The notes: generated by a model from the sequence alone, not told the origin. Shown: positions 47,462 through 58,225, numbered from the stretch's first letter. The stretch is DNA of 64,000 bases from Nocardia sp. CDC159 (GCF_023740735.1 NZ_JAMRXH010000002.1:372001-436000); one strand, 5' to 3'. Numbers and translations: made by a program.

Positions 47462-48352
47462 GTGACCAGAAGTTTTGTCGTTCGATCAGCCGCCGCCGCG
47501 ATGGGTATCGCGGCCGCGGCCACGTTGGCCGCCTGTGGGAACTCCTCCGGCGACGCCGGTGACCGCATCATCGTCGCGTCCACCAGCGCGTGGGGCAGCG
47601 TGGCCGCGGCGGTCGCCGGGCCGGATATGACCGTCGAGTCGATCATCGACAAACCCACCGACGATCCACACGAGTACCAGACCAGTCCGTCGGACGCGGC
47701 CAAGCTGCGCGAGGCGGCGCTGGTGGTCTACAACGGCGGGCATTATGACGAGTTCGCCGAAAAGGCCGCCGCGGGGCGCGACAAGCCGAGCATCAACGCC
47801 TTCGAATTACGCACGGGTGCGGCGAAGTCCGACGACAACGAGCACATCTGGTACGACCTGAACACCGTCGCCGCCGTCGCGGAGCAGATCGCCACCCGGC
47901 TGGGCTCGATCGACGCCGAGCACGCGCAGGCGTATACCGAGCGGGCCAACGCCTTTCGGGCGAAGCTGAGCGAGATCAGCGCGATCACCGGCCGAATCGC
48001 GGCCGAGCATCCGAAATCGCCGGTGCTGCAGACCGAACCGCTCGCGCACTACCTACTGGTCGCCGCCGGGACCGACGATCGCACCCCGCGCGCCTTCGCC
48101 GAGGCCGTCGAACAGGGCACCGATCCGGCGCCCGCCGATGTCGCCGCGGTGCGGGAGCTGTTGAACGGCAAGCAGGTTCGCGCGCTGATCTACAACAAGC
48201 AAACCGAGGACAAGACCACGCGGGATGTGGCCGCGGCCGCGCGGGCCGCGGGTGTGCCGGTGGTCGAGGTGACCGAGACCCTGCCGGAGAACACCGACTA
48301 TCTGCAATGGCAGATCGGAAACGCCCAGGCGCTCGCCAAGGCTCTGGGCTGA
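47462..48352 (+). CDS. znuA: Metal (probably zinc) ABC transporter substrate-binding lipoprotein
   Basis: 296 aa from GTG 47462; a longer start at 47417 would lie inside the palindrome. Signal peptide with lipobox LAAC, so membrane-anchored. Cluster A-I (ZnuA/TroA) fold: DPHEYQTSPSDAAKL, NGGHYDEF, NEHIWYDLNTV with the metal-binding His residues, then VLQTEPLAHYLLVAAG. It delivers Zn(II) or Mn(II) to the transporter encoded next. The His-rich loop of true zinc binders is absent, so the metal is not certain. Confidence 0.82.
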   Translation: MTRSFVVRSAAAAMGIAAAATLAACGNSSGDAGDRIIVASTSAWGSVAAAVAGPDMTVESIIDKPTDDPHEYQTSPSDAAKLREAALVVYNGGHYDEFAEKAAAGRDKPSINAFELRTGAAKSDDNEHIWYDLNTVAAVAEQIATRLGSIDAEHAQAYTERANAFRAKLSEISAITGRIAAEHPKSPVLQTEPLAHYLLVAAGTDDRTPRAFAEAVEQGTDPAPADVAAVRELLNGKQVRALIYNKQTEDKTTRDVAAAARAAGVPVVEVTETLPENTDYLQWQIGNAQALAKALG

Positions 48353-48366
48353 CGAGGGGAGCCGCG

Positions 48367-49260
48367 ATGTCCGGGAAGGTCGATACCAGCGAACGTGTTG
48401 CAACCGGGGTGAGCACCACCGCGGGCATCGAACCCGTCCTCGCCGAATCCGACTGCCCGTTCGGCCCGGACTGCGCCGAGCCTGCCGACACCCCGGCGGT
48501 GCGGCTGCGCGACGCGCGGCTGACCTTCGGCGAGCGAACGCTGTGGGATGGACTGGATCTGGATATCGCCGCCGGTGAATTCGTCGCGGTGCTCGGGCCG
48601 AACGGCTCCGGGAAGACCTCGATGCTGCGCATGCTGCTGGGCCAGATCGCGCCCAGCGCGGGCCGGGTGGAGATCGCGGGTGCGCCCGCGCGGCTGGGCA
48701 ATCCGCATATCGGCTATGTGCCGCAGCAGAAGACGTTCGATGCCGGGGTGCAGCTGCGCGGGGTGGATCTGGTCGGCCTCGGCGTGGACGGACATCGCTG
48801 GGGGCTGGGCTGGCGCGGGCGCAAGGAGCGGCGGCGCCGGGTCGCCGACGCGATCGACCAGGTCGGCGCGGGGCATTTCGCGCACGCGCCGCTGGACGCG
48901 CTCTCCGGCGGTGAGCAGCAGCGGCTGCGGGTGGCCCAGGCGCTGGTCGGCGATCCGCGCGTCCTGCTGTGCGACGAACCGCTGCTGAGCCTGGATCTGG
49001 CGAATCAGCGGCTGGTGGCGGAGCTGATCGACGCCCGCCGCAGGAATCACGGCACCGCGGTGCTGTTCGTGACCCACGAGATCAATCCCGTGCTGCCGCT
49101 GGTGGATCGGGTGCTGTACCTGGTCGACGGGAAGTTCCGGATCGGCCCGCCGGACGAGGTGATGACCTCGGAGGTGCTCTCCGAGCTGTATCGCACCCGG
49201 ATCGATGTGCTGCGGGTGCGCGGGCGGCTGGTGGTCGTGGGCGGCGAGGGCGAGCTGTGA
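48367..49260 (+). CDS. znuC: Metal ABC transporter ATP-binding protein
   Basis: 297 aa from ATG 48367, with AGGGGAG 6 bp upstream. ABC signature set: Walker A GPNGSGKTS, Q-loop VPQQKTFDAG, signature LSGGEQQR, Walker B LLCDEPLLSLD, H-loop VTHE. It has an N-terminal extension of about 45 aa containing CPFGPDC, unusual for ZnuC and possibly metal-responsive. It lies 14 bp after znuA and overlaps znuB by GTGA. Confidence 0.85.
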   Translation: MSGKVDTSERVATGVSTTAGIEPVLAESDCPFGPDCAEPADTPAVRLRDARLTFGERTLWDGLDLDIAAGEFVAVLGPNGSGKTSMLRMLLGQIAPSAGRVEIAGAPARLGNPHIGYVPQQKTFDAGVQLRGVDLVGLGVDGHRWGLGWRGRKERRRRVADAIDQVGAGHFAHAPLDALSGGEQQRLRVAQALVGDPRVLLCDEPLLSLDLANQRLVAELIDARRRNHGTAVLFVTHEINPVLPLVDRVLYLVDGKFRIGPPDEVMTSEVLSELYRTRIDVLRVRGRLVVVGGEGEL

Positions 49261-50141
49261 TCGACAAGCTGTCCGACGTCTTCGCCAAGATGCTCGACTT
49301 CGGGGTCACCGCGAATCTGCTGTCCTACGACTTCGTCCAGCAGGCGGTGCTGGCGGCGGCGCTGCTGGGACTGCTGGCCGGGGCGATCGGCCCGCTGATC
49401 GTGAGCCGCCAGATGTCGTTCGCGGTGCACGGCACCAGCGAGCTGTCGCTGACCGGGGCCGCGGCCGCGCTGCTGGCCGGAATCGGCGTCGGGGTGGGCG
49501 CGATCGCCGGCTCGGTGGTCGCGGCCGTGCTGTTCGGGGTGCTGGGTGCGCGTGCGCGGCAACGGGATTCGGCCATCGCGGTGGTGCTGTCGTTCGGGCT
49601 CGGCCTGTCGGTGCTGTTCCTGTGGCTCGGGCCGACCCGGGCGGGCTCCAAATTCTCGCTGCTGACCGGCCAGGTGGTCAGCGTCGGCAACAGCGGCCTG
49701 ACCCTGCTCACCGTCTGCACGATCGGGGTGCTGCTGGTACTCGCCCTGATCTACCGCCCCCTGCTGTTCGCCAGCACCGACCCCGAGGTCGCCGTCGCAC
49801 GCGGCGTTCCGGTGCGCGCGCTGTCGGTGGTCTTCGCGGTCCTGCTGGGCATCACTGCCGCCTTCGGCGTCCAGATCGTCGGCGCCCTCCTGGTCCTGTC
49901 CCTCCTGATCACCCCCGCCGCGGCCGCCGCCCAGGTGACGGCCGACCCGGTCCGCGCCACCGTACTCGCCATCACCTTCGCGGAAGTGTCGGCCGTAGGC
50001 GGCATCCTGCTCTCCCTGGCCCCCGGCGTCCCGGTCTCCACCTTCATCACGGCCATCTCGTTCGCGATCTATCTCGCCTGCCGCCTCATCGGCACCCGCA
50101 CCAGAACCCGCCGCCCCACCCCGGCCCCGGCCCCGGCCTAA
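49257..50141 (+). CDS. znuB: Metal ABC transporter permease
   Basis: 294 aa from GTG 49257, overlapping the znuC stop. ABC-3 family permease with seven to nine hydrophobic helices; SFAVHGTSELSLTGAAAALLAG and VQIVGALLVLSLLITPAAAA are conserved segments. It forms the membrane channel of the ZnuABC-type importer. The C-terminal tail is Arg/Pro/Ala-rich. The gene is followed directly by the palindromic repeat cluster. Confidence 0.85.
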   Translation: MIDKLSDVFAKMLDFGVTANLLSYDFVQQAVLAAALLGLLAGAIGPLIVSRQMSFAVHGTSELSLTGAAAALLAGIGVGVGAIAGSVVAAVLFGVLGARARQRDSAIAVVLSFGLGLSVLFLWLGPTRAGSKFSLLTGQVVSVGNSGLTLLTVCTIGVLLVLALIYRPLLFASTDPEVAVARGVPVRALSVVFAVLLGITAAFGVQIVGALLVLSLLITPAAAAAQVTADPVRATVLAITFAEVSAVGGILLSLAPGVPVSTFITAISFAIYLACRLIGTRTRTRRPTPAPAPA

Positions 50142-50143
50142 TC

Positions 50144-50484
50144 GCCGCACCCTTTCCCGCACTCCGCACCCTTTACAACCGCCCCCAAAGGGTGCGAAGC
50201 CCCGCAAAGAGTGCGGCGTTCGCGCACCCCTCCGGGCTCTCCGCACCATTTCCCGCGCGCCGCACCCTTTCCCGCGCCTCGCACCCTCTACAACCGCCCC
50301 CAAAGGGTGCGAAGCCCCAGAAGGGGTGCGGCGTTCGCATACCACTTCGGGCTCGGCGCACCCCGCGCAGGTCCACTCGCGGGCGGCGTTCGCGCAGCGC
50401 TGTTGGGTCGCCGCACCACTTCTCGCGGTTCGCACTGGTTGTGGGTGGCTGGGAAGGGTGCGGTGTGCGGGAAAGGGTGCGAAG
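50144..50484. repeat. Cluster of 75-bp nested palindromes filling the znuB-mutY gap
   Basis: The 352-bp gene-free stretch 50142-50493 is almost entirely this repeat. Copy 1 is 50144-50218 and copy 2 is 50259-50333; with their 40-bp spacers they form a tandem of 115-bp units. Copy 3 (50410-50484) is diverged. In copy 1 the inner stem pairs GCACCCTTT (50166-50174) with AAAGGGTGC (50187-50195) and the outer stem pairs GCCGCAC (50144-50150) with GTGCGGC (50211-50217). The same element is at 6071-6144. The hairpins could also end transcription of the convergent znuB and mutY genes. Confidence 0.8.
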
Positions 50485-50493
50485 TTTGGGCCG

Positions 50494-51369
50494 CTAGTTG
50501 CCGGCCTCGCCCGCGAGGGCGAACAGGCCGTCGGGGGTTTGTTCGATGAGGCCGTCGGTGAGCAGGGAGTCGAGGGCTCGGTCGCGTTGGCCGGGGTCGC
50601 GGGTCCAGGCCAGGTCGAGGGCGGGGCGTTCGACCGGGTCCGGGGCGGCGCGTAGGACGTCGAGGAGGCGGCCGCGGGCCTGGCGGTCGGTGCCGTCGTA
50701 TTTCTGGACGCGGCGGGTGACGGTCGAGGCCGGGCGGCCCGCGGTGACCCAGGCGCAATGCGGGAGTGGGCAGTTGGCGCAGGTGGGGGTGCGGGCCGTG
50801 CAGATCAGGGCGCCCAGTTCCATCAGGGCGGCGGAGAACTTCGCGGCGCGGGGGATGTCGTGAGGGAGCAGGGCCTCGGTTTCGAGGAGGTCGCGGGCGG
50901 CCGGATTGCCCGCCTCCGCCCGGCCGTGCACGGCGCGGGCGACCACGCGGCGAACATTGGTGTCCACCACGGGGACTCGCTGGCCGTAGGCGAAACAGGC
51001 CACCGCGCGGGCGGTGTAGGCGCCGATGCCGGGCAACCCGAGCAGCACCTCGACGTCGGCGGGGACCTCGTCGCCGTGCTCGGCGGCCAGCACCTGGGCG
51101 CATTCGTGCAGCCGCAGCGCCCGGCGCGGATAGCCCAGCTTGCCCCAGGCCCGCAGCACCTCCCCCTGCGAGGCGGCCGCCATCGCAGACGGCACCGGCC
51201 AGCGCGCCACCCATTCCCGCCAGATCGGCTCGACCCGCACCACCGGCGTCTGCTGCAGCATGATCTCGCTCATCAGGATCTGCCACGCGGTCACGCCCGG
51301 CCGCCGCCACGGCAGATCGCGAGCGGTCTCGGTGTACCAGTCGATCAACGCATCGGAATCGATGCTCAC
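50494..51369 (-). CDS. mutY: MutY, A/G-specific adenine DNA glycosylase
   Basis: 291 aa from GTG 51369. HhH-GPD glycosylase: PWRRPGVTAWQILMSEIMLQQTPV, helix-hairpin-helix LLGLPGIGAYTARAVACFAYG with the catalytic Asp further on (VDTNVRRV), and the 4Fe-4S loop CTARTPTCANCPLPHC (spacing 6-2-4, one shorter than the E. coli 6-2-5). It removes adenine opposite 8-oxoG. The C-terminal NUDIX-like domain of longer MutY proteins is reduced, as in mycobacteria. Divergent from the carbonic anhydrase gene. Confidence 0.88.
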   Translation of the reverse strand: MSIDSDALIDWYTETARDLPWRRPGVTAWQILMSEIMLQQTPVVRVEPIWREWVARWPVPSAMAAASQGEVLRAWGKLGYPRRALRLHECAQVLAAEHGDEVPADVEVLLGLPGIGAYTARAVACFAYGQRVPVVDTNVRRVVARAVHGRAEAGNPAARDLLETEALLPHDIPRAAKFSAALMELGALICTARTPTCANCPLPHCAWVTAGRPASTVTRRVQKYDGTDRQARGRLLDVLRAAPDPVERPALDLAWTRDPGQRDRALDSLLTDGLIEQTPDGLFALAGEAGN

Positions 51370-51506
51370 CCGTTTACTGTCCTCTCCTATTTGCCCACAC
51401 GATGCCCGCTGCGCCCGTAAACTCACCACGCCCCGGTACAGACGATTTGCCCGTTCGTAACTTGACGGACTCGCCGGTAGCCCGGCCTGTATGGAAAATG
51501 AGACGC

Positions 51507-52130
51507 ATGCCTCATACCAACCCGATCAGCGCATGGAAGGCCCTCCGCGAGGGCAATGAGCGGTTCGTCAGTGGCACCCTGCAGCATCCTAGCCAGGGCG
51601 CGGCGGACCGGGCGAAGCTCGTGAGCGGTCAGCACCCCTCGGCCATCCTGTTCGGGTGCGGTGACTCCCGCGTGGCCGCCGAGATCATCTTCGACCAGGG
51701 GCTCGGCGATATGTTCGTGGTCCGCACCGCGGGCCATGTCGTCGATGCCTCGGTACTCGGCTCCATCGAATACGGCGTGGAGATCTTGAAGGTGCCGCTG
51801 ATCGTGGTGCTCGGCCACGACAGCTGCGGCGCCGTGCGGGCCACCATCGACGCGCTCGACGGCGGCAACGTCCCGGGCGGCTTCATCCGCAGCGTGGTGG
51901 AGCGGGTCACCCCGTCCATTCTGATCGGCCGACGCGAGGGCCTCACCGGGGTCGACGAGCTCGAGGCCCGGCACGTGGTGGAGACCGCGCGGCTGCTCAT
52001 GCAGCGTTCGATGATCGTCTCCCAGCGCGTGGCCACCGGCGAATGCGCGATCGCCTGCGTCACATACAAACTCGCCGACGGCGAGGTTCAACTGCACCGG
52101 GCGATCGGCAACATCGGCGAAGTGGCCTGA
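51507..52130 (+). CDS. canB: Beta-carbonic anhydrase
   Basis: 207 aa from ATG 51507; earlier in-frame starts to 51402 lack conservation. Zinc ligands in FGCGDSRVAAE (Cys, Asp) and GHDSCGAV (His, Cys), plus the DMFVVRTAGHV segment. It interconverts CO2 and bicarbonate in the cytosol. The position between mutY and the Rv3587c-like gene matches Rv3588c. Single-gene unit. Confidence 0.88.
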   Translation: MPHTNPISAWKALREGNERFVSGTLQHPSQGAADRAKLVSGQHPSAILFGCGDSRVAAEIIFDQGLGDMFVVRTAGHVVDASVLGSIEYGVEILKVPLIVVLGHDSCGAVRATIDALDGGNVPGGFIRSVVERVTPSILIGRREGLTGVDELEARHVVETARLLMQRSMIVSQRVATGECAIACVTYKLADGEVQLHRAIGNIGEVA

Positions 52131-52193
52131 GGCGGTCCGACACGCCGTGCCCCTGAGCCGGACGGGCCCGATGGTGCGCTTACCGTTGTTGCC

Positions 52194-52862
52194 GTGCTGG
52201 AACCGACTGGACCGCTGCCGCCCGAGATCTATTGGCGTCGCCGCCTGCTCGCCATCGCGGCCCTGGTGGTCGCGCTCGCGTTGCTGATCTGGCTGGCGGT
52301 ATTCCTGCTGCGCGGCAACGGCAAGAGCGCGGACAAACCCGCCGCGGCGACCTCGAGCTCCGCGGTCGCCAAACCCGCGGGCGGACCCGGCACGACCGCG
52401 TCGAGCACCGCGGAGACGGGCACCGCCAAACCCGCCCCGACGGCGAATGCGACGGCCAGCGGATCGCCGCCGCAGTGCCCGGATCAGTCGCTGGCGCTGA
52501 AGGTCACGGTGGCCCAGCCGAACTACAAGTCGGGCGAGCAGCCGGTGTTCCGCATCGTCATCACCAATATCTCCACCGCGGCCTGCAGCCGCGACGTGGG
52601 CTCGGGGCTGCAGCAGGTGTCGGTGACCTCGCTCGACGGCCAGCACCGGTTATGGGCGAACACCGACTGCGACCAGGGCGGTCCGGCCGATATGCGCACC
52701 CTGGGCGGCGGGCAGCAGGCGGAGTTCACGCTGACCTGGTCGGGTACCACCTCCCAGCCCAGCTGCGCGGGCGAGCGGGTGCCGGTGCCGCCCGGGGGCT
52801 ATGCCGTTGTCGCGCAGTTCGGTTCGGTACGCAGTGCACCGGAGCCGTTCAATATCGCCTGA
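52194..52862 (+). CDS. Membrane-anchored secreted protein, Rv3587c-like
   Basis: 222 aa from GTG 52194. Short cytoplasmic start, one membrane helix (LLAIAALVVALALLIWLAVFLL, residues 18-39), then a Ala/Ser/Thr/Pro-rich linker of about 60 aa and a compact beta-type domain with four cysteines (CPDQSLALKV, ACSRDVGSG, NTDCDQGG, SCAGERVPVPPGGY) likely forming two disulfides outside the cell. The function is unknown. It matches the gene beside carbonic anhydrase and disA in mycobacteria. Confidence 0.75.
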   Translation: MLEPTGPLPPEIYWRRRLLAIAALVVALALLIWLAVFLLRGNGKSADKPAAATSSSAVAKPAGGPGTTASSTAETGTAKPAPTANATASGSPPQCPDQSLALKVTVAQPNYKSGEQPVFRIVITNISTAACSRDVGSGLQQVSVTSLDGQHRLWANTDCDQGGPADMRTLGGGQQAEFTLTWSGTTSQPSCAGERVPVPPGGYAVVAQFGSVRSAPEPFNIA

Positions 52863-52864
52863 CT

Positions 52865-54010
52865 TCATTCGGGACGGGCGAGCCGCTCGCGAATGCGGCG
52901 GGCGAGCTCGTCATCGATGCCCTCGATCGCGGCGAGCTCGGCGACCTCGGCGGCCAGCAGGGCCGACAGCGACCCGAACGCCGTGACCAGCGCCTCGGCC
53001 CGGGGCCGGGGCACCCGCGGAATCTCGGCCAGCAGCCGGTAGCCGCGCGCGCTGGTGGCGGCGTCGAGTGCCTCGATGGTCGCCGGAAAGCCCAGCGGTG
53101 GGGCCAGATTCGTCAGCTCCAGCAACTCCACCTCGAGCAGTTGATCCAGCGCGTCCAGGGCGTGCTCGACCGCCGTCTCGGCGACGCCGCCCGGCGCGAC
53201 CGGCCGCAGATAGTCGCGCACCACCAGCCGCCGCAGGCCCTCGGCGTTGCCGACCACCTCGGCCAGTTGCAGGGCCAGCTGGCGGCCGTCGACGCCGAGT
53301 TCGTTCACATCGGACTCGATCTCGCGGGCCACCCGCCGCACCAGCTCCAGACAGTGCACCACGGTCAGCACATCGCGCACGGTGACCACGTCGCCGAGCT
53401 CGACCACGGTCAGCTGCCGGGTCGTCTCGTCCAGCCGCGAGCGGTAGCGCTCCAGCGTGGCCATGGCCTGATTGGCCCGGGCCAGAATGGTTTCCGAGGG
53501 CTGGATCAGATGCCGCGAACCGCGGGCGTAGACGGTGACGATGCCGGTGGATCGGCTCACCGACACCACCGGATAGCCGGTCTGCGCGGCGGTCCGCTCG
53601 GCGGCCTTGTGTCGGGTACCCGATTCGCTGGTGGGTAGCAACGGATCCGGCACCAGATGAACATTGGCGCGGCGAATCCGGCCGCCGTCGGTGGAAAGCA
53701 CCACGGCCCCGTCCATTTTCGACAGCTCGCGCAGCCGGGTCGGAGAGAACTCCACGTCCAGATCGAAGCCGCCGTCGCAGATTCGCTCGACGGCCTCGTC
53801 GTAGCCGAGGACCAGCAACGCCCCCGTGCGCGCCCGCAGAATGCGATCGATGCCGTCGCGCAGCTCGGTGCCGGGCACCAGCCGGGCCACGACATCACGC
53901 GCGGCGTGCTCGACGCCGGACGCCCGGCGGGGCGCGGGGGCGGCGATCGGGGGCAGCGGGTTCGCCGCGGGCTTGCCGAGCAGATTGGTGACCCAACGGC
54001 CTGCGTTCAT
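52865..54010 (-). CDS. disA: DisA, c-di-AMP synthase and DNA-integrity scanning protein
   Basis: 381 aa from ATG 54010, overlapping the radA stop (ATGA). N-terminal DAC domain with DGA at residues 100-102 (KMDGAVVL) and the second catalytic motif GTRHKAAER at 131-139. This motif is normally RHR; here the third residue is Lys135 (codon AAG). A central helical spine and a C-terminal HhH DNA-binding region follow ([28 protein letters not shown]). It makes c-di-AMP while bound to DNA junctions. Co-transcribed with radA. About 20 extra residues at the N-terminus relative to M. tuberculosis. Confidence 0.9.
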   Translation of the reverse strand: MNAGRWVTNLLGKPAANPLPPIAAPAPRRASGVEHAARDVVARLVPGTELRDGIDRILRARTGALLVLGYDEAVERICDGGFDLDVEFSPTRLRELSKMDGAVVLSTDGGRIRRANVHLVPDPLLPTSESGTRHKAAERTAAQTGYPVVSVSRSTGIVTVYARGSRHLIQPSETILARANQAMATLERYRSRLDETTRQLTVVELGDVVTVRDVLTVVHCLELVRRVAREIESDVNELGVDGRQLALQLAEVVGNAEGLRRLVVRDYLRPVAPGGVAETAVEHALDALDQLLEVELLELTNLAPPLGFPATIEALDAATSARGYRLLAEIPRVPRPRAEALVTAFGSLSALLAAEVAELAAIEGIDDELARRIRERLARPE

Positions 54011-55404
54011 TCGACAGCCTCCAGACGTGCCTGTCCCCGCTTCGCCAACCCGGTCAGCGCGAGCGCCGCCCGAACATCGGACACCTCGCGCACCTTGATA
54101 CTGCGGCCGGAGCGATCGACCCCCGGCGGCACCAGCGCCTCGGTGAAACCCAACCGCTCGGCCTCGGCCAGACGACGCCCCACCCCACCGACGCGACGCA
54201 CCTCACCGGCCAGTCCGACCTCACCGAGAATGACCGTGCCCGGTCGCAACGCCCGGCCACGCTCGGCACTGGCGATGGCCAGCGCGACCGCCAGATCCGA
54301 GGCGGGCTCGGTGAGACGCATCCCGCCGACGGTCGCGGCGTAGACCTCGTACTTGCCCAGATACAGACCGCAGCGGCTCTGCAGCACCGCCAACACCATC
54401 GACACCCGGTTGTGGTCGAGCCCGCTCACCGCCCGCCGCGGCATGGCCGCCTGGGTCTCCACGGTCAGGCCCTGCACCTCGCCGAGCAGCGGGCGCTTAC
54501 CGTCCATCGCGACCGTGATCGCGGTGCCCGGTACGGTGTCGGTCCGGTGGTGCAGGAACAGTCCGGACGGATCCTCCACACAGACGATCCCGTCGTCGTG
54601 CATCTCGAAACAGCCCACCTCGTCGGCACTTCCGAAGCGGTTCTTGATGCCCCGCACCATGCGCAGGGTGGAATGCTTGTCGCCCTCGAACTGCAGCACC
54701 ACGTCCACCAGATGTTCCAAAGTGCGCGGACCGGCCAGGTTGCCGTCCTTGGTGACGTGCCCGACCAGCAGCACCGCGATACCGCTCGCCTTGGCCAGCG
54801 AGGTGAGCGCGGCGGTTACCGCGCGCACCTGGGTCACCCCGCCGATCACACCCTCCACATCGGCGGCCAACATGGTCTGCACCGAGTCGACGACCAGCAG
54901 CGTGGGCCGCACCTGCTCGACGTGGCCGAGAATGGTCGACAGATCGGATTCGGCTGCGAGATAGACCCTTTCGTGCACCGCTCCGGTGCGGTCGGCGCGC
55001 AGCCGGACCTGCCCCGCCGACTCCTCGGCGGTGACGTACAGCGATCGCTCCTCCCGCTGCCGCGCCCAGCGATGCGCGACCTCGAGCAGCAGCGTCGACT
55101 TGCCCACCCCGGGCTCACCGGACAGCAGCACCACCGAACCGGCCACGATGCCGCCGCCCAGTACCCGATCCAATTCGCTCACACCGGTCGGCCGGGCACG
55201 GGTGACCTGTGAGTCGATGGTCGAGATGGGGGCGGCCGCGGTGGACGGCAGCAGGGACCGACGCTGCGGCGCGCCCGCCGCCGCGGGGGCGGGGGCCAGC
55301 TCGTCGACCGAACCCCATTCACCGCAGCCGGGGCAGCGGCCCACCCACTTGGCGACCTCGTGCCCACACGCGGAACAGCGGTACTGCGATCTCACCTTGG
55401 CCAC
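54007..55404 (-). CDS. radA: RadA, DNA repair ATPase/branch-migration helicase
   Basis: 465 aa from GTG 55404. N-terminal zinc finger Cys10-Cys13-Cys24-Cys27, Walker [10 protein letters not shown] (96-104), the RadA-specific KNRFG motif and a C-terminal Lon-protease-like domain ([37 protein letters not shown]). It processes recombination intermediates; in other species RadA restrains DisA, consistent with the overlapping operon. Confidence 0.92.
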   Translation of the reverse strand: MAKVRSQYRCSACGHEVAKWVGRCPGCGEWGSVDELAPAPAAAGAPQRRSLLPSTAAAPISTIDSQVTRARPTGVSELDRVLGGGIVAGSVVLLSGEPGVGKSTLLLEVAHRWARQREERSLYVTAEESAGQVRLRADRTGAVHERVYLAAESDLSTILGHVEQVRPTLLVVDSVQTMLAADVEGVIGGVTQVRAVTAALTSLAKASGIAVLLVGHVTKDGNLAGPRTLEHLVDVVLQFEGDKHSTLRMVRGIKNRFGSADEVGCFEMHDDGIVCVEDPSGLFLHHRTDTVPGTAITVAMDGKRPLLGEVQGLTVETQAAMPRRAVSGLDHNRVSMVLAVLQSRCGLYLGKYEVYAATVGGMRLTEPASDLAVALAIASAERGRALRPGTVILGEVGLAGEVRRVGGVGRRLAEAERLGFTEALVPPGVDRSGRSIKVREVSDVRAALALTGLAKRGQARLEAVE

Positions 55405-55450
55405 GTGCGCAGCCTAGGTACCGGGTCCGACAGATCGCGGACCAATCGCG

Positions 55451-56182
55451 TCAGTGTCCGCCGGAATGCGCGGGAGCCTTCTCCCCGGCCTTCTCGGCAT
55501 CCTTGCGGCCCAGGTCCGGGCCCGCGTCGACCGGCACGTTCACCGCGACCGTGCCCGCGTCCTTGAAGTTGAAGGTCACCTGGTAGGTCAGGCCCGGGGT
55601 GACGTCCTTGGTCAAGCCGGTGACCTCGACCAGCAGCGGGCCCGCGGCCCCCTCGGCGGCCGGGGCGGCGTGATCGCCGTGTTGCTGCGCGGTCGCGCTG
55701 GACGCGGCGGCGGTCGACGCGGCGGGGGAACTGGTCGGCGCGGCCGCGGAGGTGGGCGCGGCGGTGGTCGTCGGCGCGGCGACGTGGGCGCCCGGCTTCG
55801 GGGCGTCGGCCACCACGGTCGCGCCCGGCGGCAGCTGCGGGTTGGCGGGGGTGATCTTCACCGTGCCCAGGTCCGAGGTGATGCTGGTGAGCTCGTCGGC
55901 CTTGGCCGAACCACCGTTGACCGCGCTGAACGCGAGCACGGCCTTACCGCCCTTGGCGTTGTTGTACTCCTCCGACGGCGGCAGCAGCAGGCGCACGTTG
56001 CGCAGCGCGACCTGACCCACATCGGCGCTGTTGCCGTTCACGGCCGCGACCTGGTCCGCGGTCTGCGAGATCTGACCGGCACTGCAGCCCGACAGCGCGA
56101 GCACCGCACCCGCGGCGAACGCGGCGACGGTCACGGCGTGGCGGCGCGCCTTCGACGCTGTGGTGGCTTTCAGGGCAGTCAC
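55451..56182 (-). CDS. lpqE: LpqE-like lipoprotein
   Basis: 243 aa from GTG 56182, which has GGAGG 8 bp upstream; the in-frame ATG at 56197 overlaps that RBS. Signal peptide with twin positive start and lipobox LSGC near residue 33. The mature part (VALRNVRLLLPPSEEYNNAKGGKAVLAFSAVNGG) is a copper-chaperone-like/DUF461-type beta domain, followed by an Ala/Thr/Ser/Pro-rich tail with HGDHAAP and a final HSGGH. The His-containing tail could bind metal. Same position as Rv3584. Confidence 0.75.
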   Translation of the reverse strand: MTALKATTASKARRHAVTVAAFAAGAVLALSGCSAGQISQTADQVAAVNGNSADVGQVALRNVRLLLPPSEEYNNAKGGKAVLAFSAVNGGSAKADELTSITSDLGTVKITPANPQLPPGATVVADAPKPGAHVAAPTTTAAPTSAAAPTSSPAASTAAASSATAQQHGDHAAPAAEGAAGPLLVEVTGLTKDVTPGLTYQVTFNFKDAGTVAVNVPVDAGPDLGRKDAEKAGEKAPAHSGGH

Positions 56183-56973
<791 letters not shown>

Positions 56974-56975
56974 CC

Positions 56976-57695
56976 GTGAAAAACAGTCCGCACGACGCAA
57001 GTCGTGTCGTGGCGTTGGTGCCTGCCGCCGGTCAGGGCGTGCGCCTGGGTGCAGCAACACCCAAGGCATTCGTCCCGGTCGGCGGCAGCCCTATGCTCAC
57101 GCACGCCATCGACGGCCTGATCGCGTCCGGGGTCGTGGACCGCATTGTGATCATGGTGCCCGCCGAGTTGATCGAGCGGGCCCGACATCTGTCCGCGACC
57201 GCGGGCTCCTCGATTCCGGTGAGTGTGGTGGCGGGCGGCTCCGAACGCATCGACTCCGTGCGCGCCGGATTGACGGCCGCGCCGGAGGCCACCCACGTCC
57301 TCGTGCACGACGCGGCCCGCGCCCTGACGCCGCCGTCGCTGATCGCGCGGGTGGTGGCCGAGCTGCGCGCCGGGCGGCGAGCGGTGGTGCCCGGCCTGCC
57401 CGTGACCGACACCATCAAATCGGTCGACGCCCACGGCGTGGTGACCGGCACCCCCGAGCGCGCGGGACTGCGCGCGATCCAGACCCCGCAGGGGTTCGAG
57501 GCGCAGCTGCTGCGCGAGGCGTATGCGCTCGACCTGCCCGCCACCGACGACGCGGGCCTGGTCGAACGCCTCGGCGCGCACGTGCACGTGATCCCCGGCG
57601 ACCCAATGGCTTTCAAGATCACCACCCCGCTCGATCTGCGCCTCGCCGAGGCGCTGCTCGCCGAACGCCCGGTCGCGCAGGCGGTGCCGCGATGA
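56976..57695 (+). CDS. ispD: IspD, MEP cytidylyltransferase
   Basis: 239 aa from GTG 56976. Nucleotidyltransferase motif [20 protein letters not shown] near residue 13, [11 protein letters not shown] and DTIKSVD, with RAIQTPQGF. Third enzyme of the MEP isoprenoid pathway, joining CTP to MEP. Overlaps ispF by ATGA. Confidence 0.92.
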   Translation: MKNSPHDASRVVALVPAAGQGVRLGAATPKAFVPVGGSPMLTHAIDGLIASGVVDRIVIMVPAELIERARHLSATAGSSIPVSVVAGGSERIDSVRAGLTAAPEATHVLVHDAARALTPPSLIARVVAELRAGRRAVVPGLPVTDTIKSVDAHGVVTGTPERAGLRAIQTPQGFEAQLLREAYALDLPATDDAGLVERLGAHVHVIPGDPMAFKITTPLDLRLAEALLAERPVAQAVPR

Positions 57696-58180
57696 GCGCG
57701 GCCGATATGCGCGTCGGCATCGGCAGCGACGTGCACCCCATCGAACCCGGCCGCCCCTGCTGGATGGCCGGTCTGCTGTTCGAGGGCGACAGCGGCTGCG
57801 CGGGCCATTCCGACGGCGATGTCGCCGCGCACGCGCTCTGCGACGCGCTGCTGTCGGCCGCCGGGCTCGGCGATGTCGGCGCCGTCTTCGGCACCGGCCG
57901 CCCCGAATGGGCGGGCGTGTCCGGTGCGGCCATGTTGAAAGAGGTCCGCCGACTGCTCGACGAGGCCGGTTTCACCATCGTGAACGCGGCCGTCCAGGTG
58001 ATCGGCAACCGTCCCAAAATCGGTCCGCGCCGTGGCGAGGCCCAGCAGGTACTGGGAGAATTACTGGACGCTCCGGTTTCGGTTTCCGGTACGACCACCG
58101 ACGGTCTCGGCTTGACTGGACGCGGTGAGGGGATCGCGGCGGTGGCGACAGCGCTGTTGCACTGTTGTAGCCAGCAGTAA
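57692..58180 (+). CDS. ispF: IspF, MECDP synthase
   Basis: 162 aa from ATG 57692. Metal-binding DVHP (Asp/His) near residue 13 and [17 protein letters not shown]; substrate-loop NRPKIGP; C-terminal [16 protein letters not shown]. It cyclises CDP-ME2P in the MEP pathway. Translationally coupled to ispD. Confidence 0.93.
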   Translation: MSAADMRVGIGSDVHPIEPGRPCWMAGLLFEGDSGCAGHSDGDVAAHALCDALLSAAGLGDVGAVFGTGRPEWAGVSGAAMLKEVRRLLDEAGFTIVNAAVQVIGNRPKIGPRRGEAQQVLGELLDAPVSVSGTTTDGLGLTGRGEGIAAVATALLHCCSQQ

Positions 58181-58225
58181 ACCGCCTCGTACACTGCAAA
58201 TTCTCAACAGCTAGGATGGCTGGTC

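Noticed and set aside
50144..50484. CRISPR-like repetition
   Set aside because: Units are 75-bp palindromes with near-identical 40-bp spacers in only two copies, and no cas genes adjoin them. It is a tandem palindromic repeat.
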